DNA of 64,000 nucleotides from the NCBI GenBank assembly GCA_945871905.1, contig CAMBXL010000009.1, positions 1-64,000 on the forward strand, read 5' to 3'. The first letter of the stretch is position 1. Every line of letters begins with the position of its first letter. This DNA comes from Chitinophaga pinensis. Lineage in GTDB: Bacteria > Bacteroidota > Bacteroidia > NS11-12g > UBA955. Shown here one piece after another: positions 42,370-52,109 of this stretch. Made by a program: the position numbers and the translations under genes. The notes beneath the pieces were generated by a model. The model was not told where the DNA came from. It searched no databases and saw only the letters and a program-made list of their open reading frames with translations.

Positions 42370-45300
42370 CTACCTAACAACAGATAACTTTATCCATTCA
42401 ATCCCTTTACTGCTTGTGCATTTAACCAAATAATTGCCCGAATTTAAATCACTGAGATCGAGCTTTACCATTGCTTGATTTGACAACTGTTCTCTTACTA
42501 ATTTGCCGTTAAAATCAATAATTTCAATTTTAACTTCTCCATTGTAAGGATGCTTCAGAACTACTTCATTGGTGGCCGGATTTGGATATAATTGTAGTTG
42601 CTTGTCTGAACTAATGCTATTAAGATTAACAAACTGAAACAAAAATCCATCTGATTTTGATTCACAATCATTTTTATCATGATGAACCACATAATAAAGA
42701 CCCTCTTGGGTTGGATTATACGAAGATTGTTTGGCTCCTTCTATTTTAGTATCTTCAAAATACCATTGATTATTGCCAATATAACTTGAATAAAGCACCT
42801 TCCCTATCCCGTTTATAATTGGTTTGGCTGGCAACGGATGAATAATAATAGGCAACGTAATTTCAGAGAAACAACCTAATGAGTCTACTCCTTTTACATA
42901 AACCTCAGTTGTATCGCTCAATCCATTGATTTGATAAAATGAGAGAACTGTTGAATCCGATTGTGTATTGTAATTAATGAAATATTTGTAAGCACCATAC
43001 AAATCGAGAGAAACAGCTTGTCCAAGACATACATTTTCGGGATTTACAATCACTTTTAATTCAGGATTATTTATCCAATTCATACTTATAGCATTTGACC
43101 AATTTTTACAAGCATTTGAATCGGTTACAAACACCCTTAATTGTCCACTTCTGTATGGCAGAAAACGCCATTGATTATTGGTTATTATACCACTTAACTG
43201 AGCTTGGTCTTGGTAAAACTGATAATTTACAAAACCATTGTCTGCTACTAATTTTACTGAATCATTCTGACAAACATAGCCATTCATAAATGAACTATTC
43301 AACTGAACATTAGGAAGAGGATTTACGGTTAATTCGCTTGTGTTTTCCGACTCAAAACTCGACACCTTCGGATTAGTTCCTTCCATTCTAATTCTGAATT
43401 TACCATTGTTGTATTGTGAAGTCAATGAAAGTCGAATGGTTTTGTAAATATAAGATAACGCAGTGTCTAACAATAATGTTTCATTGTCAAAATCCCCATT
43501 TGAGTCGCTTAAATAAAACTTGTAACGATTATTTACATCAGGCAAATAAGTTCTATCAAAAATCAAATCAATGGGTTCGGATTTACAAATAGTAGACTTG
43601 TTAAATCCTGTCACTTTGATAACTGAGTGTGTTTGAGTTTCTTTAGGATTCGTTAAAATTTGTTTGTGATTATTGACTAATGCTTGGGCTTGGTTAGTAA
43701 TTTTAAAAACATCTTTAATTTCTTTTTTTACATTGACACTAAACACAAAACCCAATAAACTTTGACTACTTAATGAAGCACTTCTAAATTGAGCATGTAT
43801 AACATTGTCAATCAATTGTATTTGTAAAAGTTGTGGATTTTCAATGAGTTGAAACGTGTTCATATCAAACACATCTTTATCCAAAGTGTCCGTTATCAAA
43901 ACGAGCTTATCACCATTGACAAAACCATTGAACTGAATTTTATAAGTAACTTTAGTATTCAATTGGGTGATTATTGGGTTGCTTAAAATGGTCTTTTCGG
44001 ATGGAAAAACGCCACTATCATAAATCTTTTCACACAAACTATAAGTATTGTTATTTAAATCATCATCAAAAGACTGTATTTCTGCTTTAAAACAAACAGT
44101 TCCGTCTTTATACACAGTGTCTTTCATTAAAAAATGACTAAATTCAATTACTCTAAATTCATTGGCATTTATTGTAGGAAGAGTAAAATCAATGAAACCA
44201 TTTTGTACAGAATGGGCTGTAGTAGAACTGAAATTATAGAATTTAAAATCATGGGTTAACCTAACATTCAGATTATTGTATGACTTATTTCCCCTGTTTA
44301 CAATTACGATATCGTGAATTGCTTTTGAATTGTTTTTTTGATAATTTTTCGACCTAATAAGAACCCTTAAATCATTGAAATCATTGTTTTTTACAACAGG
44401 AATATTACCCAAATCGATTATTGAATCCTTTATTAATTGACCAACTGGAATTTGACATTTGTACAAATAATAGTCATCTCTTGGTTTGAGATTAAAAGAA
44501 CCTGAATCCATCAAAAAAGTCAACTGACCACTGTTGTTTGTCAAAAATACCTTTTTAGAAATAGAGTCATTAAAAGCAAAATTGTCCAACCATTTTTCAC
44601 CAACATCATACGTACAATTTGAATTGGCATCATCGAACAATCTTGCGGTTACACCAGTTCTATAATACACCCCTAATTCAACATTGACAACAGAATCAAA
44701 ATCACCATAAAATGCAAAATCAGAATTTGTGGGATAAAACAACCCTGTTTGAGGGATTCCAATGGTATAATTACCTTTAAAAAAGGAGAGTTTTAAACGA
44801 CCATATGTATTGGTTTTATATAAATTAAAATCATTACTATTTTTTACAAAAAAATCCGTTTGTATCCACTTTTCATCAATGTCTTTAGCTCCATTTTTAT
44901 TGCGGTCAAAAAAGGTATTTACTTTAAGTAAAAATACTGAATCAGGAGCAGTAACGGATACTTTAACAGACTTTGTAATAGTAGGATTCGAGAACAAATC
45001 ACATCTTTTCTCAATGGCAGAAAAAACAAAGCCATCTGTTTTTTTATCAATATAATCTTGGTCGGTTGCTCGCCAACAGTATCTCAATGTTTTGAGACGA
45101 GCATTGGAATCCAACAAAGACAGAGTCCCAATTTTAGGGTAAGAATGAATTTTAATATAATTGGAATCGTTTGTTGATTGAGTACTTGTCTTGGTATCTT
45201 CTATTTTAAACTCTTGACAAAAGGAATCTCTTGCTTTTAAAACAATAACTTTGTTATTCTTGCAATACGGCATATTGTTAGCCGTGTTATTATAGACGAT

Positions 45301-46188
45301 ATATGAAATATCATATTTATCGAAACCTACCAATACATTTTGGTTATTTACTTTTTTGTAATAATTGGTTTTAAAAACAAAAGCCCCTAATTCAGAATAT
45401 CCTGTAGGAGTAAAAATTAAGTTTCCTGCACTTTCATCGAAATAAAAACCAACGGCTAAGCTTAAATTGGGATTAGAATTACAAGAAGTAATATTGGGTT
45501 TAACACAATACACACTCAATGGGTATGCACCAGTATAAGTAGCATAAGTATTACTTGCTGTCATTGGTCTATCCAACTCATAGGATATTGAATCAACATT
45601 CGATGGCTTTTTTGTTGCCAAAGAATAATTAAAAGTATTTCCTAAATTAAGATAGATAGGAAAATTCTTGTATGGATTAGTAGAGGCTATCGTTTCATTT
45701 TGCGACTTCAAAAAACTCAAATTCAGCATAGAATTAACAAAGAAATTACCCCCACTGTAGGTCAAAATACTGGCACTATTTCTACAACATTGAGAAAATC
45801 CAAAATACACCAACGGATTATTTTGAGTTCCAAAACGATTAAAAGGACTTTGTGAGAAATCGATGGTATCTAAAAAGTATTGATTTTCGAATCCCATACC
45901 AGAAGTTTGATTCAGATTACTACAACCTGACTTACAAGTATCTTCTTTAAAAACTTCAATTCTATCTCTTTTGATTGTTCTATTGATAGAAAATGAATCA
46001 TTGTAAACCGTAATGGTTTGGTTAGATTGCATTCCGATAGCTCGACAATCTCTGACTAGCTTAAGTTCAATTTGATACACCAAACCACCTAAGGGTTTAT
46101 ATTGAATACTTCCGCCAACAAATGAGCTTGCATTGCTGGTTTTGAAAACACAGAACAATGTTGTCAACAAAAGTATATTTTTTATCAT
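42370..46188 (-). CDS. Giant multidomain T9SS cargo protein
   Basis: 1272 residues from ATG 46188. An upstream ATG at 46206 is rejected because it lies inside the promoter's -7 box. Signal peptide (MIKNILLLTTLFCVFKTSNA). Residues ~20-140 form a module starting SSFVGGSIQYKPLGGLVYQIELKLVRDC, common at the start of large Bacteroidota surface proteins. Two SdrD_B-like modules follow with Ca-type loops: FFDRNKNGAKDIDEKW and LFDDANSNCTYDVGEKW. Then CARDB/DUF11-like and Ig-like regions. The last ~75 residues are a type A sorting domain (LYPNPATNEVVLK...SGNYLVKCTSSKG). Probably a surface adhesin or structural protein. Confidence 0.83.
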   Translation of the reverse strand: MIKNILLLTTLFCVFKTSNASSFVGGSIQYKPLGGLVYQIELKLVRDCRAIGMQSNQTITVYNDSFSINRTIKRDRIEVFKEDTCKSGCSNLNQTSGMGFENQYFLDTIDFSQSPFNRFGTQNNPLVYFGFSQCCRNSASILTYSGGNFFVNSMLNLSFLKSQNETIASTNPYKNFPIYLNLGNTFNYSLATKKPSNVDSISYELDRPMTASNTYATYTGAYPLSVYCVKPNITSCNSNPNLSLAVGFYFDESAGNLIFTPTGYSELGAFVFKTNYYKKVNNQNVLVGFDKYDISYIVYNNTANNMPYCKNNKVIVLKARDSFCQEFKIEDTKTSTQSTNDSNYIKIHSYPKIGTLSLLDSNARLKTLRYCWRATDQDYIDKKTDGFVFSAIEKRCDLFSNPTITKSVKVSVTAPDSVFLLKVNTFFDRNKNGAKDIDEKWIQTDFFVKNSNDFNLYKTNTYGRLKLSFFKGNYTIGIPQTGLFYPTNSDFAFYGDFDSVVNVELGVYYRTGVTARLFDDANSNCTYDVGEKWLDNFAFNDSISKKVFLTNNSGQLTFLMDSGSFNLKPRDDYYLYKCQIPVGQLIKDSIIDLGNIPVVKNNDFNDLRVLIRSKNYQKNNSKAIHDIVIVNRGNKSYNNLNVRLTHDFKFYNFSSTTAHSVQNGFIDFTLPTINANEFRVIEFSHFLMKDTVYKDGTVCFKAEIQSFDDDLNNNTYSLCEKIYDSGVFPSEKTILSNPIITQLNTKVTYKIQFNGFVNGDKLVLITDTLDKDVFDMNTFQLIENPQLLQIQLIDNVIHAQFRSASLSSQSLLGFVFSVNVKKEIKDVFKITNQAQALVNNHKQILTNPKETQTHSVIKVTGFNKSTICKSEPIDLIFDRTYLPDVNNRYKFYLSDSNGDFDNETLLLDTALSYIYKTIRLSLTSQYNNGKFRIRMEGTNPKVSSFESENTSELTVNPLPNVQLNSSFMNGYVCQNDSVKLVADNGFVNYQFYQDQAQLSGIITNNQWRFLPYRSGQLRVFVTDSNACKNWSNAISMNWINNPELKVIVNPENVCLGQAVSLDLYGAYKYFINYNTQSDSTVLSFYQINGLSDTTEVYVKGVDSLGCFSEITLPIIIHPLPAKPIINGIGKVLYSSYIGNNQWYFEDTKIEGAKQSSYNPTQEGLYYVVHHDKNDCESKSDGFLFQFVNLNSISSDKQLQLYPNPATNEVVLKHPYNGEVKIEIIDFNGKLVREQLSNQAMVKLDLSDLNSGNYLVKCTSSKGIEWIKLSVVR

Positions 46189-46199
46189 ATTATGTAAGA

Positions 46200-46207
46200 C
46201 AAACATA
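46200..46207 (-). promoter_or_regulatory. -7 promoter element for the giant T9SS gene
   Basis: TATGTTTG, exact TAnnTTTG, 12 bases before the ATG at 46188, with a TTG 17 bases further upstream. It overlaps the alternative ATG at 46206 and so excludes it as the start. Confidence 0.55.
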
Positions 46208-46281
46208 ATTCAAAAACGTTGCATCAACTAATTAAAAAATGGATTGTTAAAGATTAAGTGAAAATAATTTTCATAAAACCT

Positions 46282-46289
46282 TAAATTTG
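46282..46289 (+). promoter_or_regulatory. -7 promoter element for hscA
   Basis: TAAATTTG, exact match, ends 7 bases before the TTG start at 46297. The transcript should begin at or within about 3 bases of the start codon. Confidence 0.6.
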
Positions 46290-46296
46290 CACAGCA

Positions 46297-48165
46297 TTGG
46301 CAAAAATAAAAATCAATATCAAAGATGGCACTGTTAAGAAGTCTGAAACAGTTATAGGCATTGACTTAGGCACAACTAATAGCTTAGTTGCCTTTGTAAA
46401 TCCCGACAATCGCCAACCATACTGTATGAGCGATCAATCATCAAGCATTGTTCCTTCTATAGTCCACATTCTACCTAATCAAATTACAGTAGGAGAAAAA
46501 GCAAAACCTTTTTTAACAACTGAACCACAAAATACCGTTTATTCTGTAAAGCGTCTTTTAGGAAAATCATACCAAGATGTGTTACCCGAAAAGAACCAAT
46601 TGGGATATCAACTTCACGAAGACCCTATTAACCACTTAGTAAACATTTCTATCAATGACAAACATCACAATCCAATTGAGATTTCGTCATTCATTTTAAG
46701 TCATTTAAAAGAACGTGCAGAAAGGATATTGGATGAAAAAATTAGTAAAGCAGTCATTACAGTTCCGGCTTATTTCAATGACAGTCAAAGACAAGCCACA
46801 CGAGATGCCGGCAAGTTAGCGGGTTTAGATGTGTTGCGAATCATCAACGAACCCACTGCTGCAAGTTTGGCTTATGGTATAGGTTTGAACCGCGAAGAGT
46901 CTAAAACAGTAGCCGTTTATGATTTAGGAGGCGGCACATTCGATATTACCTTATTAAATATTGAAAATGGCGTTTTCGAGGTATTGTCAACCAACGGAGA
47001 TACACACATAGGTGGAGATGATTTTGACAGAGCTTTGTTAATTCACTGGCTCAACCACCATCAATTAGAAAGTATAGTGATAGAAGAAAACAAAAACTTG
47101 TATCAAACGCTCAGATTGTTGGCAGAAAAAGCTAAAAAACATTTAAGTTCAAATCCTGTATTTTCTGAAACCATTGAAATAAATCAAGAAGTTTATACAT
47201 TTACAATTGACATTGAAACATTTAATTCCATTATCCAATCGATATTAAAGAAAACAATTATAGCTTGTGAACAAGCCATTAAAGATGCCAATATTCAGTT
47301 GAGCGAAATACATGAGGTTGTGATGGTTGGGGGTAGCACCCGAACCCCATTTGTACTTAGTGAGGTTGCGAAGTTATTTACTTTCTCAAAAATCAACAAT
47401 CAAATTCATCCAGACGAAGTAGTTGCACTAGGTGCTGCTATTGAAGCAGATATTTTGGCAGGAAACAGAAAAGACGTTTTTTTATTGGATGTTACACCCT
47501 TGAGTTTGGGGATAGAAACCATTGGTGGATTAATGGATACGATCATTCCTAGAAATTCAAAAATCCCAAGCAAGGCTGGCCGTCAATACACCACTTCTGT
47601 GGATGGACAAAGTCAATTGAAAGTGTCTGTGTATCAAGGTGAGCGTGACTTAGTAGAGGACAACAGAAAACTAGGAGAATTTATTTTGAAAAACATTCCT
47701 GCAATGCCTGCAGGATTACCTAAAATTGATATTCAGTTTTTCATAGATGCTGATGGTATATTAAAAGTGGAGGCTACAGAATTACGTTCAGGGGTAAAAC
47801 AACAAATAGACATTAAACCACAGTATGGACTCACCGACACAGAAGTTGAAAACATGCTTTTGTCGGCTTTAAAAAATGCAGAGAGTGACATCAAAAAAAG
47901 GCAATTAATAGAAACCCAATCGGAGGCAGAACAACTGATATACCAATGCAATAAACTGATATATTCCAACCGCGAAGTTGTTGAAGAGTCTGAGGCTGTT
48001 GCAACTATTTCTCAGATTAAAAAACTTCAGGAGGCTATACAACATCAGGATGAGGAGGCAATAAAATTAGAAATTGAACGTTTGAATAACTTAACACGAC
48101 CATTTGCTGAAAGATTAATGGACCATGCAATTGGGAATGCTTTAAAAGGAAAAAAAATAGAATGA
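46297..48165 (+). CDS. hscA: Hsp70-family Fe-S assembly chaperone HscA (TTG start)
   Basis: 622 residues. Hsp70 ATPase signatures: [13 protein letters not shown] (21-33), [25 protein letters not shown] and [13 protein letters not shown]. The length, the lysine-rich C-terminus without the DnaK-type acidic EEVK-like tail, and [13 protein letters not shown] at the N-terminus fit HscA better than DnaK. HscA with HscB delivers Fe-S clusters from the IscU scaffold; no isc or hscB gene is in the window. The start is TTG at 46297: there is no ATG before the nucleotide-binding strand, and the promoter ends 7 bases upstream. Overlaps the next gene by ATGA. Confidence 0.8.
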   Translation: MAKIKINIKDGTVKKSETVIGIDLGTTNSLVAFVNPDNRQPYCMSDQSSSIVPSIVHILPNQITVGEKAKPFLTTEPQNTVYSVKRLLGKSYQDVLPEKNQLGYQLHEDPINHLVNISINDKHHNPIEISSFILSHLKERAERILDEKISKAVITVPAYFNDSQRQATRDAGKLAGLDVLRIINEPTAASLAYGIGLNREESKTVAVYDLGGGTFDITLLNIENGVFEVLSTNGDTHIGGDDFDRALLIHWLNHHQLESIVIEENKNLYQTLRLLAEKAKKHLSSNPVFSETIEINQEVYTFTIDIETFNSIIQSILKKTIIACEQAIKDANIQLSEIHEVVMVGGSTRTPFVLSEVAKLFTFSKINNQIHPDEVVALGAAIEADILAGNRKDVFLLDVTPLSLGIETIGGLMDTIIPRNSKIPSKAGRQYTTSVDGQSQLKVSVYQGERDLVEDNRKLGEFILKNIPAMPAGLPKIDIQFFIDADGILKVEATELRSGVKQQIDIKPQYGLTDTEVENMLLSALKNAESDIKKRQLIETQSEAEQLIYQCNKLIYSNREVVEESEAVATISQIKKLQEAIQHQDEEAIKLEIERLNNLTRPFAERLMDHAIGNALKGKKIE

Positions 48166-48896
48166 AACAACTAGTCTTACCTTTATTACTAATGAGCTTT
48201 TCAGCACTCTTTGCTCAAGAGGATATTGAAGCACCGCTACAACAACAAAATATAGACACAGAAGAAAAAACAAAAACCAAATTGGGTATTAAATTCACTA
48301 TGGGCGCGCACACGTTCAGAGGCGATGCATTCGACAATACGCTTCCTAAATATGGTTTTGGGGTAGGCGTTTACAACATAATCGACCTAAACAAAAAGAA
48401 AACCAAACAACTGCAATGGGAACTTAATTTCACTATAAAAGGCAGTAAGTTTAAAAAAATAACAGACTCCTCAACATCAACTTACAGTGCAATTTCGCTT
48501 TCATATATTGAATTACCAGTGATGTATTCATATAAGATTACTAAAAAAAACAAAAATGGCTTGTATTTATTAACAGGCGCTCAGTTTAGTTACTTATTCC
48601 GTAGCAATATCAATGAAAGTTTTGGAAGATTTGGAAGCTACAAAAATGATTTACCGTTTAGTAGAGTAGATGCAGCACCTGTGTTAGGGGTTAGAAAAAA
48701 CATTCCGAATGGCATGGCATTCCAACTTACCGTTAAGCCTGGATTGATAAACAACTATACTTCAATATTTAAACAAAGAGTTGACAAACCTGACCCTGAT
48801 AATGAAAACTACAATTATTCTAAAATTTACCCTCGTTTTAAAGACGGCACTCATCAAAACAGAAACTTCAGTATTGAACTGAGCTTGATGTTTTAA
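48162..48896 (+). CDS. Outer-membrane beta-barrel protein (PorT/OMP_b-brl family)
   Basis: 244 residues. Signal peptide ([18 protein letters not shown]), a short acidic linker, then alternating strands typical of Bacteroidota small barrels: [56 protein letters not shown] and the terminal FSIELSLMF ending in Phe, the usual signal for barrel insertion. Related to PF13568-like barrels, which include the T9SS protein PorT, but PorT identity is not claimed. Translationally coupled to hscA by an ATGA overlap; the functional link is obscure. Converges on the ABC gene, two bases apart. Confidence 0.75.
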   Translation: MKQLVLPLLLMSFSALFAQEDIEAPLQQQNIDTEEKTKTKLGIKFTMGAHTFRGDAFDNTLPKYGFGVGVYNIIDLNKKKTKQLQWELNFTIKGSKFKKITDSSTSTYSAISLSYIELPVMYSYKITKKNKNGLYLLTGAQFSYLFRSNINESFGRFGSYKNDLPFSRVDAAPVLGVRKNIPNGMAFQLTVKPGLINNYTSIFKQRVDKPDPDNENYNYSKIYPRFKDGTHQNRNFSIELSLMF

Positions 48897-48898
48897 AT

Positions 48899-50734
48899 TT
48901 AGTTGAGTTGCAGCGCATTTAAGTTGCGGTAATACCCATTTTCTTTTTGTATGAGTTCCTCGTGTCGACCAGACTCAACGATTGAACCTTTGTCAAGCAC
49001 AACGATTAAATCGGCATTTCTAATAGTGCTTAATCTATGCGCAATTACAATACTAGTTCTGTCTTTCATCAAATTATCCAAAGCAGATTGAACTAATTTT
49101 TCACTTTCACTGTCCAAAGCACTAGTTGCTTCATCCAATATTAGGATAGATGGATTTTTGATAACTGCTCTTGCAATGGCTATTCGTTGTTTCTGTCCAC
49201 CCGACAATTGAATGCCTCTTTCACCAACCTTGGTCTCAAACTGGTCGGGGAAAGACTGAATAAATTCTAATGCATTTGCTTTTTGGGCCGCTTCTATTAC
49301 TTCATCTCTACTAGCATTGGGATTTCCGTACAAAATGTTTTCATAAATTGTTCCGCCAAACAACATAACATCTTGAGGAACATAAGCAATATGCCTTCTT
49401 AAATCGGCCAATAAATAACTTTCTATTGGTTTGCCATCAATTAATATTTCACCTTTATTAACGTCGTAAAAACGCATTAATAAGGATGCAATAGTACTTT
49501 TTCCACCTCCACTTCCACCAACTAGTGCAACCTGTTGTCCTTGTTTGACCTTAAAGTTAATTCCATTTAAAACTTGTACTTCGTTTCGTGAAGCATAAGA
49601 AAAATCGACATCATTAAAGGCAATATCTCCTTCTATAACAACTTTATCAGTAGAGAGTTGGTTTGATTCACCTGTCATCACCATTAATTCTCTAACCCTT
49701 TGAGTTGCACCAATTGTTTTTTGTAACTGGCCGAACATATCGGCAAAACCACCTAAGGTTCCACCCACAAAAACGCTATAAATAACAAAACTCATTAGTT
49801 GACCAACTTGTAATTGTCCATCTATAACCATTCCGGCACCGTACCAAACTACAAAACTGATGGCCCCAAAAACACTAAAAATGATAAAAGATACAAAAAC
49901 ACCACGGTAGGTTCCGCTTTTAATGGCAAACTCAACCAGTTTACTCATAATGTTTTGGTAACGCCCGACTTCAATTTTTTCGGCAGTAAAGGCTTTCACA
50001 ACACCTATGCCTTGGAGGGTTTCTTGAACCATTGTTCCACTGTCTGCCAACATATCCGTTTCCATTTTACTCATTTTCCTGATTTTTGCACCAAAAACAA
50101 CAGCACTGATGGCAATAAATGGAACCACAGATAACATGATTAATGCCAATTGCCAAGAAATAGAAAAGATAAACGTAAGACCAAAAATTAAGGTTAACAA
50201 ACCACGCAGAAACTCAGCAAACACAAAAGAAACCGTGTCCTGAATTTGTCCTGTATCGGCAGAGATTCGACTACTTAAATCGCCCACCCTTCTACTACTG
50301 TAAAAGGACATAGGCAAAGAAATGAGTTGTGCATATAAATTTCTTCGTAAATCAGCCGTTGCATTTGTTCCCGCTTTGGTAAGCAAGTAAACCCTCATAA
50401 AAGAGAAGATAGTTTGCACACTTAGTTGAATAAAAATAAGCAACAAAACCATGTTGAGCGACCAATTGTCCGACTTAATGTGGTCCATTATCCCTAGCTG
50501 ATTGATTTGGGTTATAGAACTTGAAATGTTTTTATTAGAAACTGAATCAATCATTTTTCCCATTAAAAAAGGGAAAGCCAATGTACTAATAGCGCTTAGG
50601 GAAATAAAAATAAGACCTCCAATAAAGTAACTATTGTATGGTTTTAAGTATTTAAAGACAAAAAGAATCTCTTTGATAGACTCTTTACTAATCTTTACTT
50701 TGGGTATATCTCGGTCTTGTCGTGGTCCTGCCAT
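48899..50734 (-). CDS. MsbA-like ABC exporter (fused permease and ATPase)
   Basis: 611 residues. Six-helix transmembrane domain in ~20-340, then an ATPase domain with Walker A GGSGGGKST (~405-413), Q loop, signature LSGGQKQRIAIARA, Walker B ILILDEATSALDSES and the switch His in IVIAHRLSTI. One half-transporter that would work as a homodimer. The family exports lipids, lipid A or drugs; the substrate cannot be assigned from sequence. Single gene with its own promoter (TACTTTTG). Confidence 0.9.
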   Translation of the reverse strand: MAGPRQDRDIPKVKISKESIKEILFVFKYLKPYNSYFIGGLIFISLSAISTLAFPFLMGKMIDSVSNKNISSSITQINQLGIMDHIKSDNWSLNMVLLLIFIQLSVQTIFSFMRVYLLTKAGTNATADLRRNLYAQLISLPMSFYSSRRVGDLSSRISADTGQIQDTVSFVFAEFLRGLLTLIFGLTFIFSISWQLALIMLSVVPFIAISAVVFGAKIRKMSKMETDMLADSGTMVQETLQGIGVVKAFTAEKIEVGRYQNIMSKLVEFAIKSGTYRGVFVSFIIFSVFGAISFVVWYGAGMVIDGQLQVGQLMSFVIYSVFVGGTLGGFADMFGQLQKTIGATQRVRELMVMTGESNQLSTDKVVIEGDIAFNDVDFSYASRNEVQVLNGINFKVKQGQQVALVGGSGGGKSTIASLLMRFYDVNKGEILIDGKPIESYLLADLRRHIAYVPQDVMLFGGTIYENILYGNPNASRDEVIEAAQKANALEFIQSFPDQFETKVGERGIQLSGGQKQRIAIARAVIKNPSILILDEATSALDSESEKLVQSALDNLMKDRTSIVIAHRLSTIRNADLIVVLDKGSIVESGRHEELIQKENGYYRNLNALQLN

Positions 50735-50754
50735 TTGATTTGAATTATAGGCAA

Positions 50755-50762
50755 CAAAAGTA
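50755..50762 (-). promoter_or_regulatory. -7 promoter element for the ABC exporter
   Basis: TACTTTTG, exact TAnnTTTG, 21 bases before the ATG at 50734. Confidence 0.55.
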
Positions 50763-50935
50763 AAATAAAATTGATTGGCAAAATGAATATTCTAACGTGA
50801 TTAATGATTATTTAATCTAATAACAAAATCAACAAAAGAGTCTCTTGAATTTAAGGCTAAGTAATCACTAAAATACAACGATCTTGCCTTTCACCTCTAT
50901 AATTTCTCTGTGCCCTGCTGAATGATTAAGGACAG

Positions 50936-51310
50936 GTTAATCCCCATGCTCGAAGAGCATCTCTGTGTCTTTCTCCTAATCCTCTCTCAGTGCTCTCCGT
51001 GTTCTCTCTGCGTTCTCTGTGGTTAAATCCCCTTACGCTCTCTTTGGTTAACTCCCCAAATGCTCGAAGAGCATCTTTGTGCCCTTCTCCTAATCCTCTC
51101 TTAGTGCTCTCCGTGTTCTCTCTGCGCTCTCCCGAATAACTCGGGAGTGGTTAAAGCTTTTCATTAACTCCCCAAATGCTCGAAGAGCATCTCTGTGTCC
51201 TCATTAACTCTCTATGTTCCCTTTGTGCCCTCCCGAATAACTCGGGAGTGTTCTCTCTGCGTCCTCTGTGGTTAAATCCCCTTACGCTCTCTGTGGTTAA
51301 TTCCCCCAAT
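50936..51310. repeat. CTCTGTGG-type tandem repeat array with inserted palindromes
   Basis: About 375 bases of degenerate 10-12 base units (CTCTGTGGTTAA, TGCTCTCCGTGTT, CTCTCTGCGTTCT) arranged in three longer copies. ATGCTCGAAGAGCAT occurs three times (50946-50960, 51060-51074, 51176-51190), each after CCCC(AA). CTCCCGAATAACTCGGGAG occurs twice (51129-51147, 51230-51248), interrupting units seen intact elsewhere in the array. TCTCCTAATCCTCTCT(T/C)AG is repeated as well. 50763-50935 shows nothing notable. The frame at 51176-51457 is an accidental ORF. Confidence 0.85.
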
Positions 51311-51322
51311 ACGTTAAATTTT

Positions 51323-52102
51323 TTATGCATTAAACTCCTTATTTATAAACTCACTCATCACTTTATACAACTCATAAAGCGGCTCATTTTTTTCCAACAA
51401 TTGAAGGTGGGAATTCATAGTCATAATGTCTTGCCTTTTGGCTGGACCTGTTTGTGAATTCTTTGGCCCAAAACTCAATGCTTGTTGAATACTTTGGGTA
51501 ATCAAAGGTTGCAAATAGCTAAAGTCCAATTGGTGCTCGTTACATATTTTTTGAGCGGCCAACAACATGGCATTCGTAAAATTATTGGCAAAAACAGCAG
51601 ACAAGTGATACTTCAATCGATTGTCTGAAGTTACGGTTACAATTTGAGCAGGTATGTCTTTTAAAAACTTAGAAATGGCGTTAAGTGTTTGGTTTGAGTT
51701 TCCTTCTATAAACAAAGGGAAATTAATGTTTTCAACTGCACTATTTACCAAAATAGATTGAAATGGATATATGACACCAAAATTATTTTGATTTTGAAGT
51801 GTATTAATAGACTGTGCACCAGAGGTATGACAAACCAATCCCCCATTTATAGTTTGAGAAACAGAGGCAATAGCATCATCTTTAACACAAATTAAAACCA
51901 AATCATTTTCATTAAATTGCGGCATTGAAGAAAGACAAGTTGCATTGACTAGTTTAGCCAAGGCTTCTCCTTTCTCTGTACTTCTTGCCAACACAGATTT
52001 TACTTTTAATCCATTGTGATGAAAAAATTTAGCGAAGAAACTAGCCACATTTCCTGAGCCAATAATAGTTACTTGTTCTATATTTAATGGCAATTCAGTC
52101 AA
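51323..52102 (-). CDS. Rossmann-fold plus DUF2520 protein
   Basis: 259 residues. N-terminal nucleotide-binding fold: VTIIGSGNVASFFAKFFHHNGLKVKSVLAR, with GxGxxA at ~13-18. The DUF2520 helical domain (~125-259) includes KYHLSAVFANNFTNAMLLAAQKIC and a TGPAKRQDIMTMNSHLQLL segment. The architecture is like F420-dependent NADP oxidoreductases or ketopantoate reductase-like proteins; activity unknown. Starts 7 bases after ccmF, so it is likely the last gene of the cytochrome c maturation operon. Confidence 0.85.
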   Translation of the reverse strand: MTELPLNIEQVTIIGSGNVASFFAKFFHHNGLKVKSVLARSTEKGEALAKLVNATCLSSMPQFNENDLVLICVKDDAIASVSQTINGGLVCHTSGAQSINTLQNQNNFGVIYPFQSILVNSAVENINFPLFIEGNSNQTLNAISKFLKDIPAQIVTVTSDNRLKYHLSAVFANNFTNAMLLAAQKICNEHQLDFSYLQPLITQSIQQALSFGPKNSQTGPAKRQDIMTMNSHLQLLEKNEPLYELYKVMSEFINKEFNA

Positions 52103-52109
52103 TTTAATA

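Noticed and set aside
50936-51310. Possible CRISPR array
   Set aside because: Repeat units are short, degenerate and contiguous, with no uniform unique spacers and no cas genes in the window.
51176-51457. 93-residue plus-strand ORF
   Set aside because: It runs through the CTCTGTGG repeat array and then antisense to the DUF2520 gene.
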